Shown: positions 25,425 through 33,799 of the stretch, one piece after another
How positions within the stretch are numbered: position 1 is the stretch's first letter
Layout of the letters: the number at the start of each line of letters is the position of its first letter
Origin: Sedimentibacter acidaminivorans
GTDB taxonomy: Bacteria; Bacillota; Clostridia; Tissierellales; Sedimentibacteraceae
Assembly (NCBI RefSeq): GCF_017873955.1
Contig: NZ_JAGGKS010000002.1
Span: forward strand, 1 to 64,000
Reading direction: 5' to 3'
DNA: 64,000 nucleotides
Position numbers and translations under genes: made by a program
Notes under the pieces: generated by a model
The model's input: the letters and a program-made list of their open reading frames with translations, nothing else
Told to the model about the DNA's origin: nothing
The model's database searches: none

Positions 25425-25952
25425 ATGGAAAGCGGTAATAAAATTGCACAAGATAAATTAAAGCTTTTATATATTTTGAATTACATAAATATTCCAATGA
25501 CTAATATAGAAATAACAAATCATATTTTAGAAAATAATTACATGGACTATTTTTCTCTTCAACAACACTTATCTGATTTATGTGATGCAAAGTTTGTTAA
25601 ATTGAATTCAAAAAATGGCAATGAATATTATTCAATTTCTGAAGCTGGTTCAGCTGCTTTAGAAATGTTCGGTGAAAAACTTCCCGACTATTTTACAAAT
25701 GAAATAGCAACAAATTTTTCTTATTTTAAAAAAGAATTAAAAAGACAAAGAGAGTTACTAGGTCATTATTACAAAAAAAATGATGAATTTATTGTATCTC
25801 TTCAGGTAATGGAAAATGAATCCGTTATATTTAATCTCAGTATAAATGTTCCAACTGAAATTTTAGCAAAAAACATATGTAAGAAATGGGATTCAAATCC
25901 TGAAGAAATTTTCGGCAGCATTATAAAGACATTAACGTCTGATTTAAAATAA
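25425..25952 (+). CDS. DUF4364 family winged-helix regulator
   Basis: A 175-residue DUF4364 protein. Residues 5-75 form a winged-helix domain (KLKLLYILNYINIPMTNIEI, MDYFSLQQHLSDLCDAKFVK, then a wing with GNEYYSISEAG). The C-terminal half ends NLSINVPTEILAKNICKKW. These are clostridial proteins of unknown target, resembling PadR/MarR-like readers. GGAGG precedes the ATG. The last nine bases overlap the 3' end of the convergent propeller gene. Confidence 0.87.
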   Translation: MESGNKIAQDKLKLLYILNYINIPMTNIEITNHILENNYMDYFSLQQHLSDLCDAKFVKLNSKNGNEYYSISEAGSAALEMFGEKLPDYFTNEIATNFSYFKKELKRQRELLGHYYKKNDEFIVSLQVMENESVIFNLSINVPTEILAKNICKKWDSNPEEIFGSIIKTLTSDLK

Positions 25953-26852
25953 ATTTACAACTTTAATACATGCGGGTGAAAACTCTAAATCTATGTTTCT
26001 AGTTATAAAAAATGTAGCTATATCAATGACACTAATTTGATTTTTTTTTGAATTAGTAACATAGATATTATTTTCTCCAAATGATAATCCCTCTGGATAT
26101 CCTCCTATAAATATACGTTTAAGTATATTTCTTTTTTTTGTATCTATTATATATAAACTCTTATCATCTATATTTATTACATATAGTAAGTTGTTTTTAA
26201 TATCATAATCCATATCAGAAGCAAGACCTTTTATTTTTATTACGTCTTCTATCTCTTCTGTTATTAAATTTATAAAATTGATTTTTGTATAAATATTTCC
26301 ATTTGTATAATATGTCATAGCTATAATGTTTTTATTTTCAATAAAAAAATGCATTGGCTTACCTTCAGTATTAAAATAATTCTTAATACTGCCCTGTAAA
26401 TCACATTCAATAATATGATTTTCTTCATAACATGATATGTACAAGTAATTGTTACTTTCACATAATTTTATATCGTGAGGTTTTATCCCTGCTGGAATAG
26501 AACCTGTCAATGTGAAATTTTCTATATCAATAACAGAAATATTGTCTGATTCAAAATTAGTTACATAAATATTTTCATCATTTTTACATAAATGCCTTGG
26601 GTCTCTACCCACGGTAGTTCCTTTATATTTATTTGAATTGAAATCAAACTTATTAATTTTATTATTATATGAGTCTACTATATAAACAATATTATCTTCA
26701 CTTATTATACTATGTGTAGCAATTCTCTCCATATCAGTAAAGTTGAATATTTTTTTGCAAACATAGTTATCTTCATCCCTTAATTCTAACAGCATTATCA
26801 TATATCTATTCTGACTATAACCTGTAACTACAACATTATCCATACAATTCAT
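25944..26852 (-). CDS. YncE-like beta-propeller protein
   Basis: About 302 residues built of repeating 40-45-residue blades, such as VGRDPRHLCKNDENIYVTNF followed by SDNISVIDIENFTLTGSIPA, and GGYPEGLSFGENNIYVTNSK near the end. This is the seven-bladed YVTN/YncE propeller pattern. No signal peptide is visible from the ATG at 26852, which has a perfect GGAGGTGAT upstream; the longer frame to 26888 lacks a site. Clostridial members are often spore-coat or envelope associated, but that is not shown here. It converges on and overlaps the DUF4364 gene. Confidence 0.8.
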   Translation of the reverse strand: MNCMDNVVVTGYSQNRYMIMLLELRDEDNYVCKKIFNFTDMERIATHSIISEDNIVYIVDSYNNKINKFDFNSNKYKGTTVGRDPRHLCKNDENIYVTNFESDNISVIDIENFTLTGSIPAGIKPHDIKLCESNNYLYISCYEENHIIECDLQGSIKNYFNTEGKPMHFFIENKNIIAMTYYTNGNIYTKINFINLITEEIEDVIKIKGLASDMDYDIKNNLLYVINIDDKSLYIIDTKKRNILKRIFIGGYPEGLSFGENNIYVTNSKKNQISVIDIATFFITRNIDLEFSPACIKVVNLF

Positions 26853-26976
26853 AGTAATCACCTCCATATAGTTTATGTTCAATTTCAAAAGAAGTGATTT
26901 TCTATTTCAAAAAATGTTTTAATATTTTTTTAGTGGGTATTATATCAATATAAATTAAAATACAAGGAGACATAAT

Positions 26977-27489
26977 ATGTTAAATGAAAAAGTAACAAAT
27001 TTATTAAATGAACAAATTAACAAAGAATTATATTCAGCTTATTTATATTTAGATATGTCAAATTATTACTTAAATGAAGGATTAGATGGTTTTTCAAATT
27101 GGTTTAAAGTTCAAGCACAAGAAGAAAGAGATCACGCTATGATTTTTATGGAGTATTTGCAAAACAATTCACACAGTATTACATTAAGCGAAATAAAATC
27201 GCCGAATATATCATTTGTCAATAACAAAACGCCACTAGATGAATCTCTAAAACACGAGCAATATGTAACTGCTTCTATCCATAATATTTATGATGAAGCT
27301 TTTAAAATCAAGGACTTTCGTACTATGCAATTTCTTGACTGGTTTATTAAGGAACAAGGTGAAGAAGAAAAAAATGCAGAAGATTTAATCAAAAAATACG
27401 AATTATACGGCTCTGATGCAAAAGGACTTTATATGTTAGACTCTGAACTCGGAACAAGGGTATATGCTGCTCCCTCGCTTGTTCTATAA
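26977..27489 (+). CDS. ftnA: Ferritin (non-haem, FtnA type)
   Basis: A 170-residue ferritin that stores iron as a 24-subunit shell. The diiron ligands are visible: Glu in NKELYSAYLYLDM, EERDHAMIF (Glu and His), Glu in LKHEQYV, and Gln in FIKEQGEEEKNAEDL. Length and the ending GTRVYAAPSLVL fit prokaryotic ferritin and not bacterioferritin, since the haem Met region is absent. GGAGA precedes the ATG, and a strong terminator follows. Monocistronic. Confidence 0.93.
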   Translation: MLNEKVTNLLNEQINKELYSAYLYLDMSNYYLNEGLDGFSNWFKVQAQEERDHAMIFMEYLQNNSHSITLSEIKSPNISFVNNKTPLDESLKHEQYVTASIHNIYDEAFKIKDFRTMQFLDWFIKEQGEEEKNAEDLIKKYELYGSDAKGLYMLDSELGTRVYAAPSLVL

Positions 27490-27509
27490 CAAGTTTATAT
27501 AGATATTTT

Positions 27510-27555
27510 AAAATAAAACACAACTGATATAATTATCAGCTGTGTTTTATTTTTT
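27510..27555. terminator. Strong bidirectional terminator between ferritin and patatin genes
   Basis: AAAATAAAACACA, one A-C mismatch, CTGATA, a 4-base loop, then the complementary TATCAGCTGTGTTTTATTTT. The roughly 19-bp stem has U-rich tails in both directions and touches the stop codon of the patatin gene. Confidence 0.8.
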
Positions 27556-28345
27556 ATATTAAACAACTTAAATTTTCATTTAATATTCTATATGCATCTT
27601 CATATCCTTTGTCTATCATCCATTTTATTCTTTCAGAATTTGCTTTCAATGTATTACTTAAAAATTTATCTGGTGCTATATCAATTATATTAACTTCATT
27701 GTACAGACTAAAGTCGTATGATTCTCTCCTTAACCTAACAGTTATGATTTTTTTATACCCTTTATCCACCAACATATTAATGGGTAATCTATTATATATA
27801 CTACCATCTAAATAATACTTACCATTAATCTCCCTAGGAGAAAACACTGGCAAACAACAGCTTGCAAAAATGTATTCATGAAGCATTCCTTTTGGTATTT
27901 CATCTATAAACAAATTCAAAAGTTTCTTGTCAGTTAAACAATATGTTGAAAGACCAAAGTTTATTTTAGATTTTCGAATTTCACCTTCATCTATGTGTTT
28001 TTTGTATAATTGAATTATTTCATCTGTTTCAATGCCCTTGCTTACTAAATATTGTTTTTCAAATTCATTTATATCATTTTTTATTTCTTCAAAATCAAGA
28101 ATTTTAACCATTGAAGATTTTTCATTGCTTATATCAAATGAAAAGTTCATATCCTTCCAAAGATTTGAATACTTTTCATATTCTTCGAGAACATATGCAG
28201 CAGCATTTAAAGCCCCTATGGATGTACCTACTACACAATCATATTTTATATCTAACTCTTTAATAGCTTTCAATGCACCTAACTGATAAGCACCTTTTGC
28301 TCCTCCACCCTCTAAAGCAATTCCAATCCTCTTTGTACTTGTCAT
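27554..28345 (-). CDS. Patatin-like phospholipase
   Basis: A 263-residue cytoplasmic patatin-family lipid acyl hydrolase. The oxyanion-hole loop LEGGGAKGAYQLG is near residue 13, the nucleophile elbow GTSIG (GxSxG) near residue 40, and the catalytic Asp lies in YYLDGSIYNRLP. No signal peptide or membrane helix. Lipid substrate is unknown. It belongs with a run of minus-strand genes including the LysM protein 35 bases upstream. Confidence 0.9.
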   Translation of the reverse strand: MTSTKRIGIALEGGGAKGAYQLGALKAIKELDIKYDCVVGTSIGALNAAAYVLEEYEKYSNLWKDMNFSFDISNEKSSMVKILDFEEIKNDINEFEKQYLVSKGIETDEIIQLYKKHIDEGEIRKSKINFGLSTYCLTDKKLLNLFIDEIPKGMLHEYIFASCCLPVFSPREINGKYYLDGSIYNRLPINMLVDKGYKKIITVRLRRESYDFSLYNEVNIIDIAPDKFLSNTLKANSERIKWMIDKGYEDAYRILNENLSCLI

Positions 28346-28379
28346 AAATTTTCTCCTTTGCTTTAATACTTGTTAATAT

Positions 28380-29087
28380 TTAACATACTTCCTCTGTAGG
28401 AATGCATACCTTAGTTCCTATTATAATAAAATTCGCAGGTCTTAAATTTGGATTTGCAATAAGTAATTCTGAAGCTGAAACGTCATATGCTTCTGCTACA
28501 GTAGCTAAGCTGTCACCCGATTTTATAACATATTCTCTGCTATTAGGGCATTCGCACTCTTGATATACAGTTGGAGGTATGCATAATCTAGTATCTGGTA
28601 CTAAAATATTTGGATTGAAAGTTGGATTGGCTTCCATTAACTCATTTACACTTAGATTATACTTAATAAGTATTTGACTTAATGTAGTACCATTCTCAAT
28701 TGTATAAACAAATCCAAATGGACAGAAAGAAGGTATTTCAGGTATACAAATTTCTTGCCCGACCTTTAAGTCAAATGGATTTGCGTTTGGATTAGCTTCA
28801 ATAATAGAATTTAGGGGTATCTTATAAGTTTGTGCAATTTTATAAAAGCTATCCCCTTCCTTTATTATATAATAAGCTCCATTGATGCATGTTGGTCTTT
28901 CTGGAACTTTAGGTACACAAAGCTGCATACCTTCGGTTAAAGTTCTTAACCTTAGAGTTGGATTAAGATCTAATAGACCAATTAAATTAATTCCGAATTG
29001 TCTTGCTATAGAATTCAAAGTATCCCCGGGCTGTACGGTATAAATCATAGTATACTCATCTGGACACGTATATGGAAAATTAATCAT
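28380..29087 (-). CDS. Four-LysM cysteine-rich protein, probably spore-surface
   Basis: A 235-residue protein of four tandem LysM domains, each starting YTVQPGDTLNSIARQF, YYIIKEGDSFYKIAQTYKI, VYTIENGTTLSQILIKYNL or YVIKSGDSLATVAEAYDV and ending in NP-containing loops with LCVP, ICIP, LCIP or VCIP. Each repeat carries cysteines at its borders, so disulfide cross-links are likely. There is no signal peptide, which favours a spore coat or cortex-binding role over secretion. The last residues are PTEEVC. Confidence 0.85.
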   Translation of the reverse strand: MINFPYTCPDEYTMIYTVQPGDTLNSIARQFGINLIGLLDLNPTLRLRTLTEGMQLCVPKVPERPTCINGAYYIIKEGDSFYKIAQTYKIPLNSIIEANPNANPFDLKVGQEICIPEIPSFCPFGFVYTIENGTTLSQILIKYNLSVNELMEANPTFNPNILVPDTRLCIPPTVYQECECPNSREYVIKSGDSLATVAEAYDVSASELLIANPNLRPANFIIIGTKVCIPTEEVC

Positions 29088-29146
29088 TTAATCACCTCAT
29101 ATTAAATTTATTAATTCATAATATTCATGAGGTAGTGAATGTTTCC

Positions 29147-29587
29147 TCAATTTTTAAACTTATCTCTTTCCATAACGGCTAATTTATCACATCGTTCATT
29201 GTATTCATGTCCATTGTGACCTAAAATATGCACAAACTTAACTTTATGCTTATTTACTACCATCAACAATCTCTGCCACAAATCCTTATTTAATACTGAT
29301 TTACCATCTGCTTTTTTCCAATTTTTTTTCTGCCATGAATCAATCCATTTTTTATTAAATGCATCTACCACATATTTAGAATCAGAAACTATTGTAACGT
29401 CACACGGCTCCTTAAGTGATTCTAATCCTGTTATAACACCCATCAGTTCCATACGATTATTAGTAGTATTTTCTTCTCCACCACTTAGTTCAAGTTCAGT
29501 TCCATTATACTCTAAAATTACTGCATATCCTCCAGGTCCTGGATTACCGCTACAGGCTCCATCTGAATAAATATAAACCTTTTTCAC
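29147..29587 (-). CDS. rnhA: Ribonuclease HI
   Basis: About 146 residues. It degrades the RNA strand of RNA-DNA hybrids. The four acidic catalytic residues are present: YSDGACSGNPG (Asp), NNRMELMG (Glu), IVSDSKYVVDAF (Asp) and NERCDKLA (Asp); the His-containing flap HILGHNGHEYN is there too. AAAGGTGG six bases before the GTG at 29587 favours this start over the GTG at 29599, which lies inside the ribosome site. It follows serA by 15 bases, so the two are co-transcribed. Confidence 0.93.
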   Translation of the reverse strand: MKKVYIYSDGACSGNPGPGGYAVILEYNGTELELSGGEENTTNNRMELMGVITGLESLKEPCDVTIVSDSKYVVDAFNKKWIDSWQKKNWKKADGKSVLNKDLWQRLLMVVNKHKVKFVHILGHNGHEYNERCDKLAVMERDKFKN

Positions 29588-29602
29588 ACTAAGTTCCACC
29601 TT

Positions 29603-30766
29603 TTAATTTATTAGCATTACCCTCAATATGCCAGGGAAATCTTCCATTTCTCTCACTTGTTCCTCTGTAAACTCTCCATTTACATCAATTATATTACAAG
29701 CAAAATTACCTTGACTTTTATTTACCATACCAATTATATTAATATTATACTTAGCTAATACAGATGTTAGAGTACTGATCATGTTTGGTATATTTTTATT
29801 AAGAACTACAATTCTCTTAGTATTAGGATATCTGTCCATAGTGCATTCTGGAAAGTTGACTGAATTCCTAATATTTCCATGTTCTAAATATTCCGTTAAT
29901 TGACTAACTGCCATTTCAGCACAATTATTTTCAGCTTCTGGTGTTGAACCTCCCAAATGTGGTATGCAAACTACATTTTTAGCTCCAACTAATCTTTCAT
30001 TAGGCAAATCTGAAACAAAATATGATACCTTTCCAGATTCCAAAGCTTCCAATATATCATTATCATTAACAAGCCCATCTCTTGCGAAATTAAGTAATTT
30101 AACTCCATCTTTCATTAATTTTATATTATCCTTATGTATATAATTTCTAGTTTCATCATTTAACGGAACATGAATTGTTATGTAATCTGCCCTTTTATAC
30201 AATTCATCTAAGCTATCAGAATATTGAACATCCCAAGATAATGACAATGCATTTTTAACCGAAATATATGGGTCATATCCTATTACTTCCATTCCAAGTT
30301 TCACACCTAAATTTGCTACTAAGTGCCCTACATTTCCTAGACCAATAACACCTAATGTTTTACCTTTAATTTCAGGACCAACAAATTGTGATTTGCCTTT
30401 CTCTACTGTAACAGCAACATCTTGTTTTAAATTCTTTGTCCAATTAATGCTATCAACAATTTTTCTTGAGCTAATTAATAAACCAAGAAATGTTAACTCG
30501 CAAACTGCATTCGCATTGGCTCCAGGCGAATTAAATACTACAATTCCCTCTTCAGCACATCTTTCTACTGGAATATTGTTTGTTCCAGCACCGGATCTTG
30601 CAATAGCTTTTAGTTGTCTTGAGAATTTCATATCATGTATATCCATACTTCTCATTACAATTCCATCAACTTCACTTATTTGTTCGTTAACTAAAATATA
30701 TTTATTTTCCGAAAGCATATTTTGACTTTCTTTTGGAATTTTATTAAACAGTGCTACTTTATACAT
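29603..30766 (-). CDS. serA: D-3-phosphoglycerate dehydrogenase with ACT domain
   Basis: A 387-residue D-isomer-specific 2-hydroxyacid dehydrogenase, first step of serine synthesis from 3-phosphoglycerate. Present are ARSGAGTNNIPVERCAEEGI, the NAD-binding GKTLGVIGLGNVGHLVA, HVPLNDETRNYI, and the catalytic His in IPHLGGST. Residues 320-387 form an ACT domain with NIPNMISTLTSVLAKYNINI, the usual serine-binding regulator. AGGAGGG precedes the ATG. serC, often a neighbour, is not in the window. Confidence 0.9.
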   Translation of the reverse strand: MYKVALFNKIPKESQNMLSENKYILVNEQISEVDGIVMRSMDIHDMKFSRQLKAIARSGAGTNNIPVERCAEEGIVVFNSPGANANAVCELTFLGLLISSRKIVDSINWTKNLKQDVAVTVEKGKSQFVGPEIKGKTLGVIGLGNVGHLVANLGVKLGMEVIGYDPYISVKNALSLSWDVQYSDSLDELYKRADYITIHVPLNDETRNYIHKDNIKLMKDGVKLLNFARDGLVNDNDILEALESGKVSYFVSDLPNERLVGAKNVVCIPHLGGSTPEAENNCAEMAVSQLTEYLEHGNIRNSVNFPECTMDRYPNTKRIVVLNKNIPNMISTLTSVLAKYNINIIGMVNKSQGNFACNIIDVNGEFTEEQVREMEDFPGILRVMLIN

Positions 30767-30881
30767 TTAAACCCTCCTAATAGTAATTTTAAAATCTAGT
30801 ATACAACTGTTAGGATATAAAATCAAGGATTAATTTAGAAATTTATATAGACATGTAACATTGGTACAATTCAAATAAAAG

Positions 30882-30918
30882 TGACCATATACATTATAAC
30901 AACAAATGCATATGGTCA
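30882..30918 (-). terminator. Terminator of the small membrane-protein gene
   Basis: TGACCATAT (30882-30890) and ATATGGTCA (30910-30918) pair, extended by CATT/AATG. On the minus strand the stem is followed by CUUUUAUUU. Confidence 0.6.
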
Positions 30919-30947
30919 TTAGATTAAGTATTAATTAGCATGCTACA

Positions 30948-31100
30948 CTATCTGTTGCAGCATCCTCCACCAAAAAAGTTGTTACCAAATCCTCCGCAGA
31001 AAAAGCAGAATAGAATTATAAGTATAATTATCCATTCCCAATTCCAACCGTAATTATCACATCCACAATCTCCTATACAAGCACTTTTTATATCTGACAT
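30948..31100 (-). CDS. Small cysteine/glycine-rich membrane protein (50 aa), YjcZ-like sporulation type
   Basis: An open frame from the ATG at 31100, with GAGGTG six bases upstream, to a TAG at 30948-30950 encodes 50 residues. Residues 8-14 contain three cysteines (CIGDCGC), residues 24-35 are a hydrophobic helix (IIILIILFCFFC), and the tail is Gly/Phe/Asn with GGGCCNR. Size and layout recall the tiny YjcZ-type sporulation proteins, but the homology is only by pattern. It has its own terminator downstream and lies between thiI and serA. Confidence 0.75.
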   Translation of the reverse strand: MSDIKSACIGDCGCDNYGWNWEWIIILIILFCFFCGGFGNNFFGGGCCNR

Positions 31101-31164
31101 ATATATCACCTCTTTTATTTTATTCTATAATATATGCCAGTGAAAAAATAATGTGAATATGGTA

Positions 31165-32325
31165 TTACAAAATTTCAAGAGTAGATAATGCTTTTTCAAT
31201 CAAACCATCAACGTCTAAATTGCTTTCAGCATTTTCTATTACATGTAATTTGGGTTTAATTAATGGATGTTTTGGAGCAAAAACAGAGCAACAATCATCA
31301 TAAGGTAAAATTGAAGTTTCATAGGTCCCTATGTTTCTAGCTATCTCCATAATTTCAGTTTTATCTAAACCAACTACAGGTTTAAGAATTGGCATATCAA
31401 TTGAATTTTCAATTACAATCATTGATTTCATAGTTTGGCTTGCCACTTGACCTAAACTTTCACCAGTTATAAGCATATCAATATTATTATCTTTAGCTAT
31501 TCTTTCAGCTATTCTCATCATAAATCTTCTTGCTAATATTGTAGTTTCATCTTCTCTGCAGTTCTCTTTAATTGCCTTGTGTATTTCAAGTATATTAACA
31601 CTGTACAATTTAATTTTTCCACAATATTCTTCTAACAATTCAGCTAAATGCTTAACCTTTTCATTTGCTCTTTCGCTGGTAAAAGGATAAGTGTGAAAAT
31701 ATAGGGCCTCTATTTGAACACCTCTTTTAGCTATCATATATCCTGCTACGGGACTATCTATACCCCCTGACAACAATAACAAGGCACTACCACTTGTACC
31801 AACAGGAAGTCCCCCTACAGTTTTAATTTTTTCAGATGAAATATAAGCGCTATTTTTTATGTCAATATAAACGTAAATGTCAGGATTGTGAACATCAACT
31901 CTTAAATTTTCAAATTCATTTAAAATTTCTTCGCCCATAATTGCGCTAAAATCCATTGATTTAATAGGGAATGTTTTATCACTTCTATGAGTTTCTACCT
32001 TAAATGTTTTTATATTTTGTTTACTACAAAGATATTTTATCAATTCTTTCGTCTTATTTTTTATAATTTCCACATCTTTTTCCACCTTAATAGATGGGCT
32101 TATTAATACAATTCCAAAAATCTTTTTTACTTTATTTATTATTTCATCCATGTCATATTCATTTTTTGTTTCTATGAATACTTTTCCTTGGTCCTTATAA
32201 ACAACAATATCACTAAATCCTCTTAATGATGACCTGATTTGTTCAATGACTTTTTTCTCAAATGTATTTCTATTTTTCCCTTTTAGAAATATTTCTCCAA
32301 AGCTAACTGCTAGTAAATTATACAT
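31165..32325 (-). CDS. thiI: tRNA 4-thiouridine synthetase ThiI
   Basis: A 386-residue protein: N-terminal ferredoxin-like segment, THUMP RNA-binding domain (residues 60-165, ending GTSGSALLLLSGGIDSPVAG at the catalytic part), then a PP-loop ATPase with SGGIDS. The C-terminal rhodanese domain of the Escherichia coli enzyme is absent, as in Bacillus, where a dedicated cysteine desulfurase supplies sulfur. That desulfurase gene lies 57 bases upstream. It makes s4U8 in tRNA, the near-UV sensor. AAGGGA precedes the ATG. Confidence 0.94.
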   Translation of the reverse strand: MYNLLAVSFGEIFLKGKNRNTFEKKVIEQIRSSLRGFSDIVVYKDQGKVFIETKNEYDMDEIINKVKKIFGIVLISPSIKVEKDVEIIKNKTKELIKYLCSKQNIKTFKVETHRSDKTFPIKSMDFSAIMGEEILNEFENLRVDVHNPDIYVYIDIKNSAYISSEKIKTVGGLPVGTSGSALLLLSGGIDSPVAGYMIAKRGVQIEALYFHTYPFTSERANEKVKHLAELLEEYCGKIKLYSVNILEIHKAIKENCREDETTILARRFMMRIAERIAKDNNIDMLITGESLGQVASQTMKSMIVIENSIDMPILKPVVGLDKTEIMEIARNIGTYETSILPYDDCCSVFAPKHPLIKPKLHVIENAESNLDVDGLIEKALSTLEIL

Positions 32326-32382
32326 AATTATTTCCCTTCATTTTTTATTTTATTGTCTTAAGTATTATTTCACATTTTTACA

Positions 32383-33549
32383 TTACTTCATAATCATTCT
32401 TATTTCATTTACTGATTGCTTAATAGTATTTACCACATATTCTATTTCGTCTACGCTATTATAATGTCCAAAACTAATTCGTATTGTACCATCAACATAT
32501 TCTTTGTTTAATCCAATTGATTTTAAAATTCTATTATCGCTTTTAACTTTTGAAGAACATGCTGAACCCGTAGAAACATAAATACCTTTACGCTCTAAAT
32601 AGTGTACTAAAACTTCACCTCTTATATTCTTAAAGGATATACTCAATATATGAGGTGCGCTATTTCTACCTAAATCACTGTTAATTTTAATATCATCTAT
32701 TTTTTGAATTAACCTCATACCGTATTGTTTTTTTAAATTATATAATTTTTCTGTTTCAGCTTGGAAATTGTCACAAATTAGCTCACATGCCTTTCCAAAA
32801 CCCACTATTCCTGCTGTATTTTCAGTTCCAGGTCTTATTCCCTTTTCTTGGCTAGCACCAAAATATATTGGATTAATTTTATAACCTGACCTTACATATA
32901 ATCCACCAACACCTTTGGGTCCATGAACTTTATGACTACTAAATGACATCGTATCAACTAAAGTCTTTTTAGTATCCACTTTCATTTTACCGAATGCTTG
33001 TATAGCATCTACATGAATTTTTGTCCTTCTGTTTTTACTTTTTACTATTTCTATTATTTTATCTAAATCTTGAACTGTTCCTAATTCATTATTTACTTGC
33101 ATAATGGATACAAGTAATGTATTTTCATCTATTCTATTTTCTAATTCAGATATTTCAATTTTTCCACTGCTATCAACGTCAAGATATCTAACATCTAAAA
33201 CACTTTCAAATTGTTTGAAAATATTATATACTGAAGGGTGCTCTATTTTAGTTGTTATGACATTAAAAGTTTTATCTACACATTTCGAAATAAAAAAATT
33301 AGACAAGTAGCCTAGTATAGCAATATTATTACTTTCAGTTCCACCACCTGTAAAATAAATTTCCTCTGTTCTGGCATTGATTACTTTCGCTACGGATTTT
33401 CTTGCCCAGTCAATTTTTTTCTCAATCTCCATTCCCATCCGATGAAGAGAAGATGGGTTTCCATAGTTGTTTTCATATATGTCTATTATTGATTCCATTA
33501 CCTCAGCTCTAGTTTTTGTTGTTGCGCTATTATCTAAGTAAATTTCCAT
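32383..33549 (-). CDS. Cysteine desulfurase (NifS/IscS class, ThiI partner)
   Basis: A 388-residue pyridoxal-phosphate enzyme that takes sulfur from cysteine. Visible are MEIYLDNSATTKTR, GGTESNNIAILG, the PLP Lys in SFSSHKVHGPKGVGGLYV, and the persulfide Cys in YVSTGSACSSK. The short Cys loop fits the NifS/NifZ type that feeds ThiI in Gram-positive bacteria. AGAGGTAGTC precedes the ATG. It and thiI form a two-gene operon for tRNA thiolation. Confidence 0.93.
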   Translation of the reverse strand: MEIYLDNSATTKTRAEVMESIIDIYENNYGNPSSLHRMGMEIEKKIDWARKSVAKVINARTEEIYFTGGGTESNNIAILGYLSNFFISKCVDKTFNVITTKIEHPSVYNIFKQFESVLDVRYLDVDSSGKIEISELENRIDENTLLVSIMQVNNELGTVQDLDKIIEIVKSKNRRTKIHVDAIQAFGKMKVDTKKTLVDTMSFSSHKVHGPKGVGGLYVRSGYKINPIYFGASQEKGIRPGTENTAGIVGFGKACELICDNFQAETEKLYNLKKQYGMRLIQKIDDIKINSDLGRNSAPHILSISFKNIRGEVLVHYLERKGIYVSTGSACSSKVKSDNRILKSIGLNKEYVDGTIRISFGHYNSVDEIEYVVNTIKQSVNEIRMIMK

Positions 33550-33661
33550 GACTACCTCTTGTTAGTTTTTTACATTTGCTTTGTGCTTTTTCTAAATATG
33601 TTGAAATCTAAATAAGTCAGAGAACTACAACTAATTTATAACTAATTTCGACAAAAAAAGC

Positions 33662-33690
33662 TTGCAAAGGTTTAGTATATTTGCTATAAT
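33662..33690 (+). promoter_or_regulatory. Promoter of a candidate small RNA
   Basis: TTGCAA (33662-33667) and TATAAT (33685-33690) are 17 bases apart. No coding sequence follows on this strand; a terminator lies about 95 bases downstream. Confidence 0.65.
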
Positions 33691-33696
33691 AAGTTT

Positions 33697-33793
33697 GGTT
33701 ATCCCCCCCGATAGCCAAAATATATTCCCAATACCCCTTTTATGCATATTAATGCTTCACAAAAATGGCCCCGAGGCCATTTTTGTGTTTTTG
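33697..33793 (+). ncRNA. Candidate C-rich small regulatory RNA
   Basis: The predicted transcript of about 97 bases has a promoter, no open frame and a strong terminator. Its 5' end folds into a stem (GGUUAUC with GAUAGCC, extendable to 10 bp) whose loop is six consecutive C residues. The single-stranded linker holds UUCCCAA and UACCCC. C-rich loops of this kind, as in the Staphylococcus Rsa family, pair with Shine-Dalgarno sequences. It lies between a convergent minus-strand aminotransferase gene and a divergent cysteine desulfurase gene. No family name can be assigned. Confidence 0.65.
33758..33792 (+). terminator. Intrinsic terminator of the candidate small RNA
   Basis: CACAAAAATGGCC (33758-33770), loop CCGA, and GGCCATTTTTGTG (33775-33787) form a perfect 13-bp stem followed by UUUUU on the plus strand. 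On the minus strand no U tract follows, so it serves the plus-strand transcript. Confidence 0.85.
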
Positions 33794-33799
33794 GGAAAT

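Noticed and set aside
30767-30881. Possible T-box or other amino-acid leader before serA
   Set aside because: No T-box sequence (AGGGTGGNACCGCG) or specifier-like structure can be seen, and the region is short.
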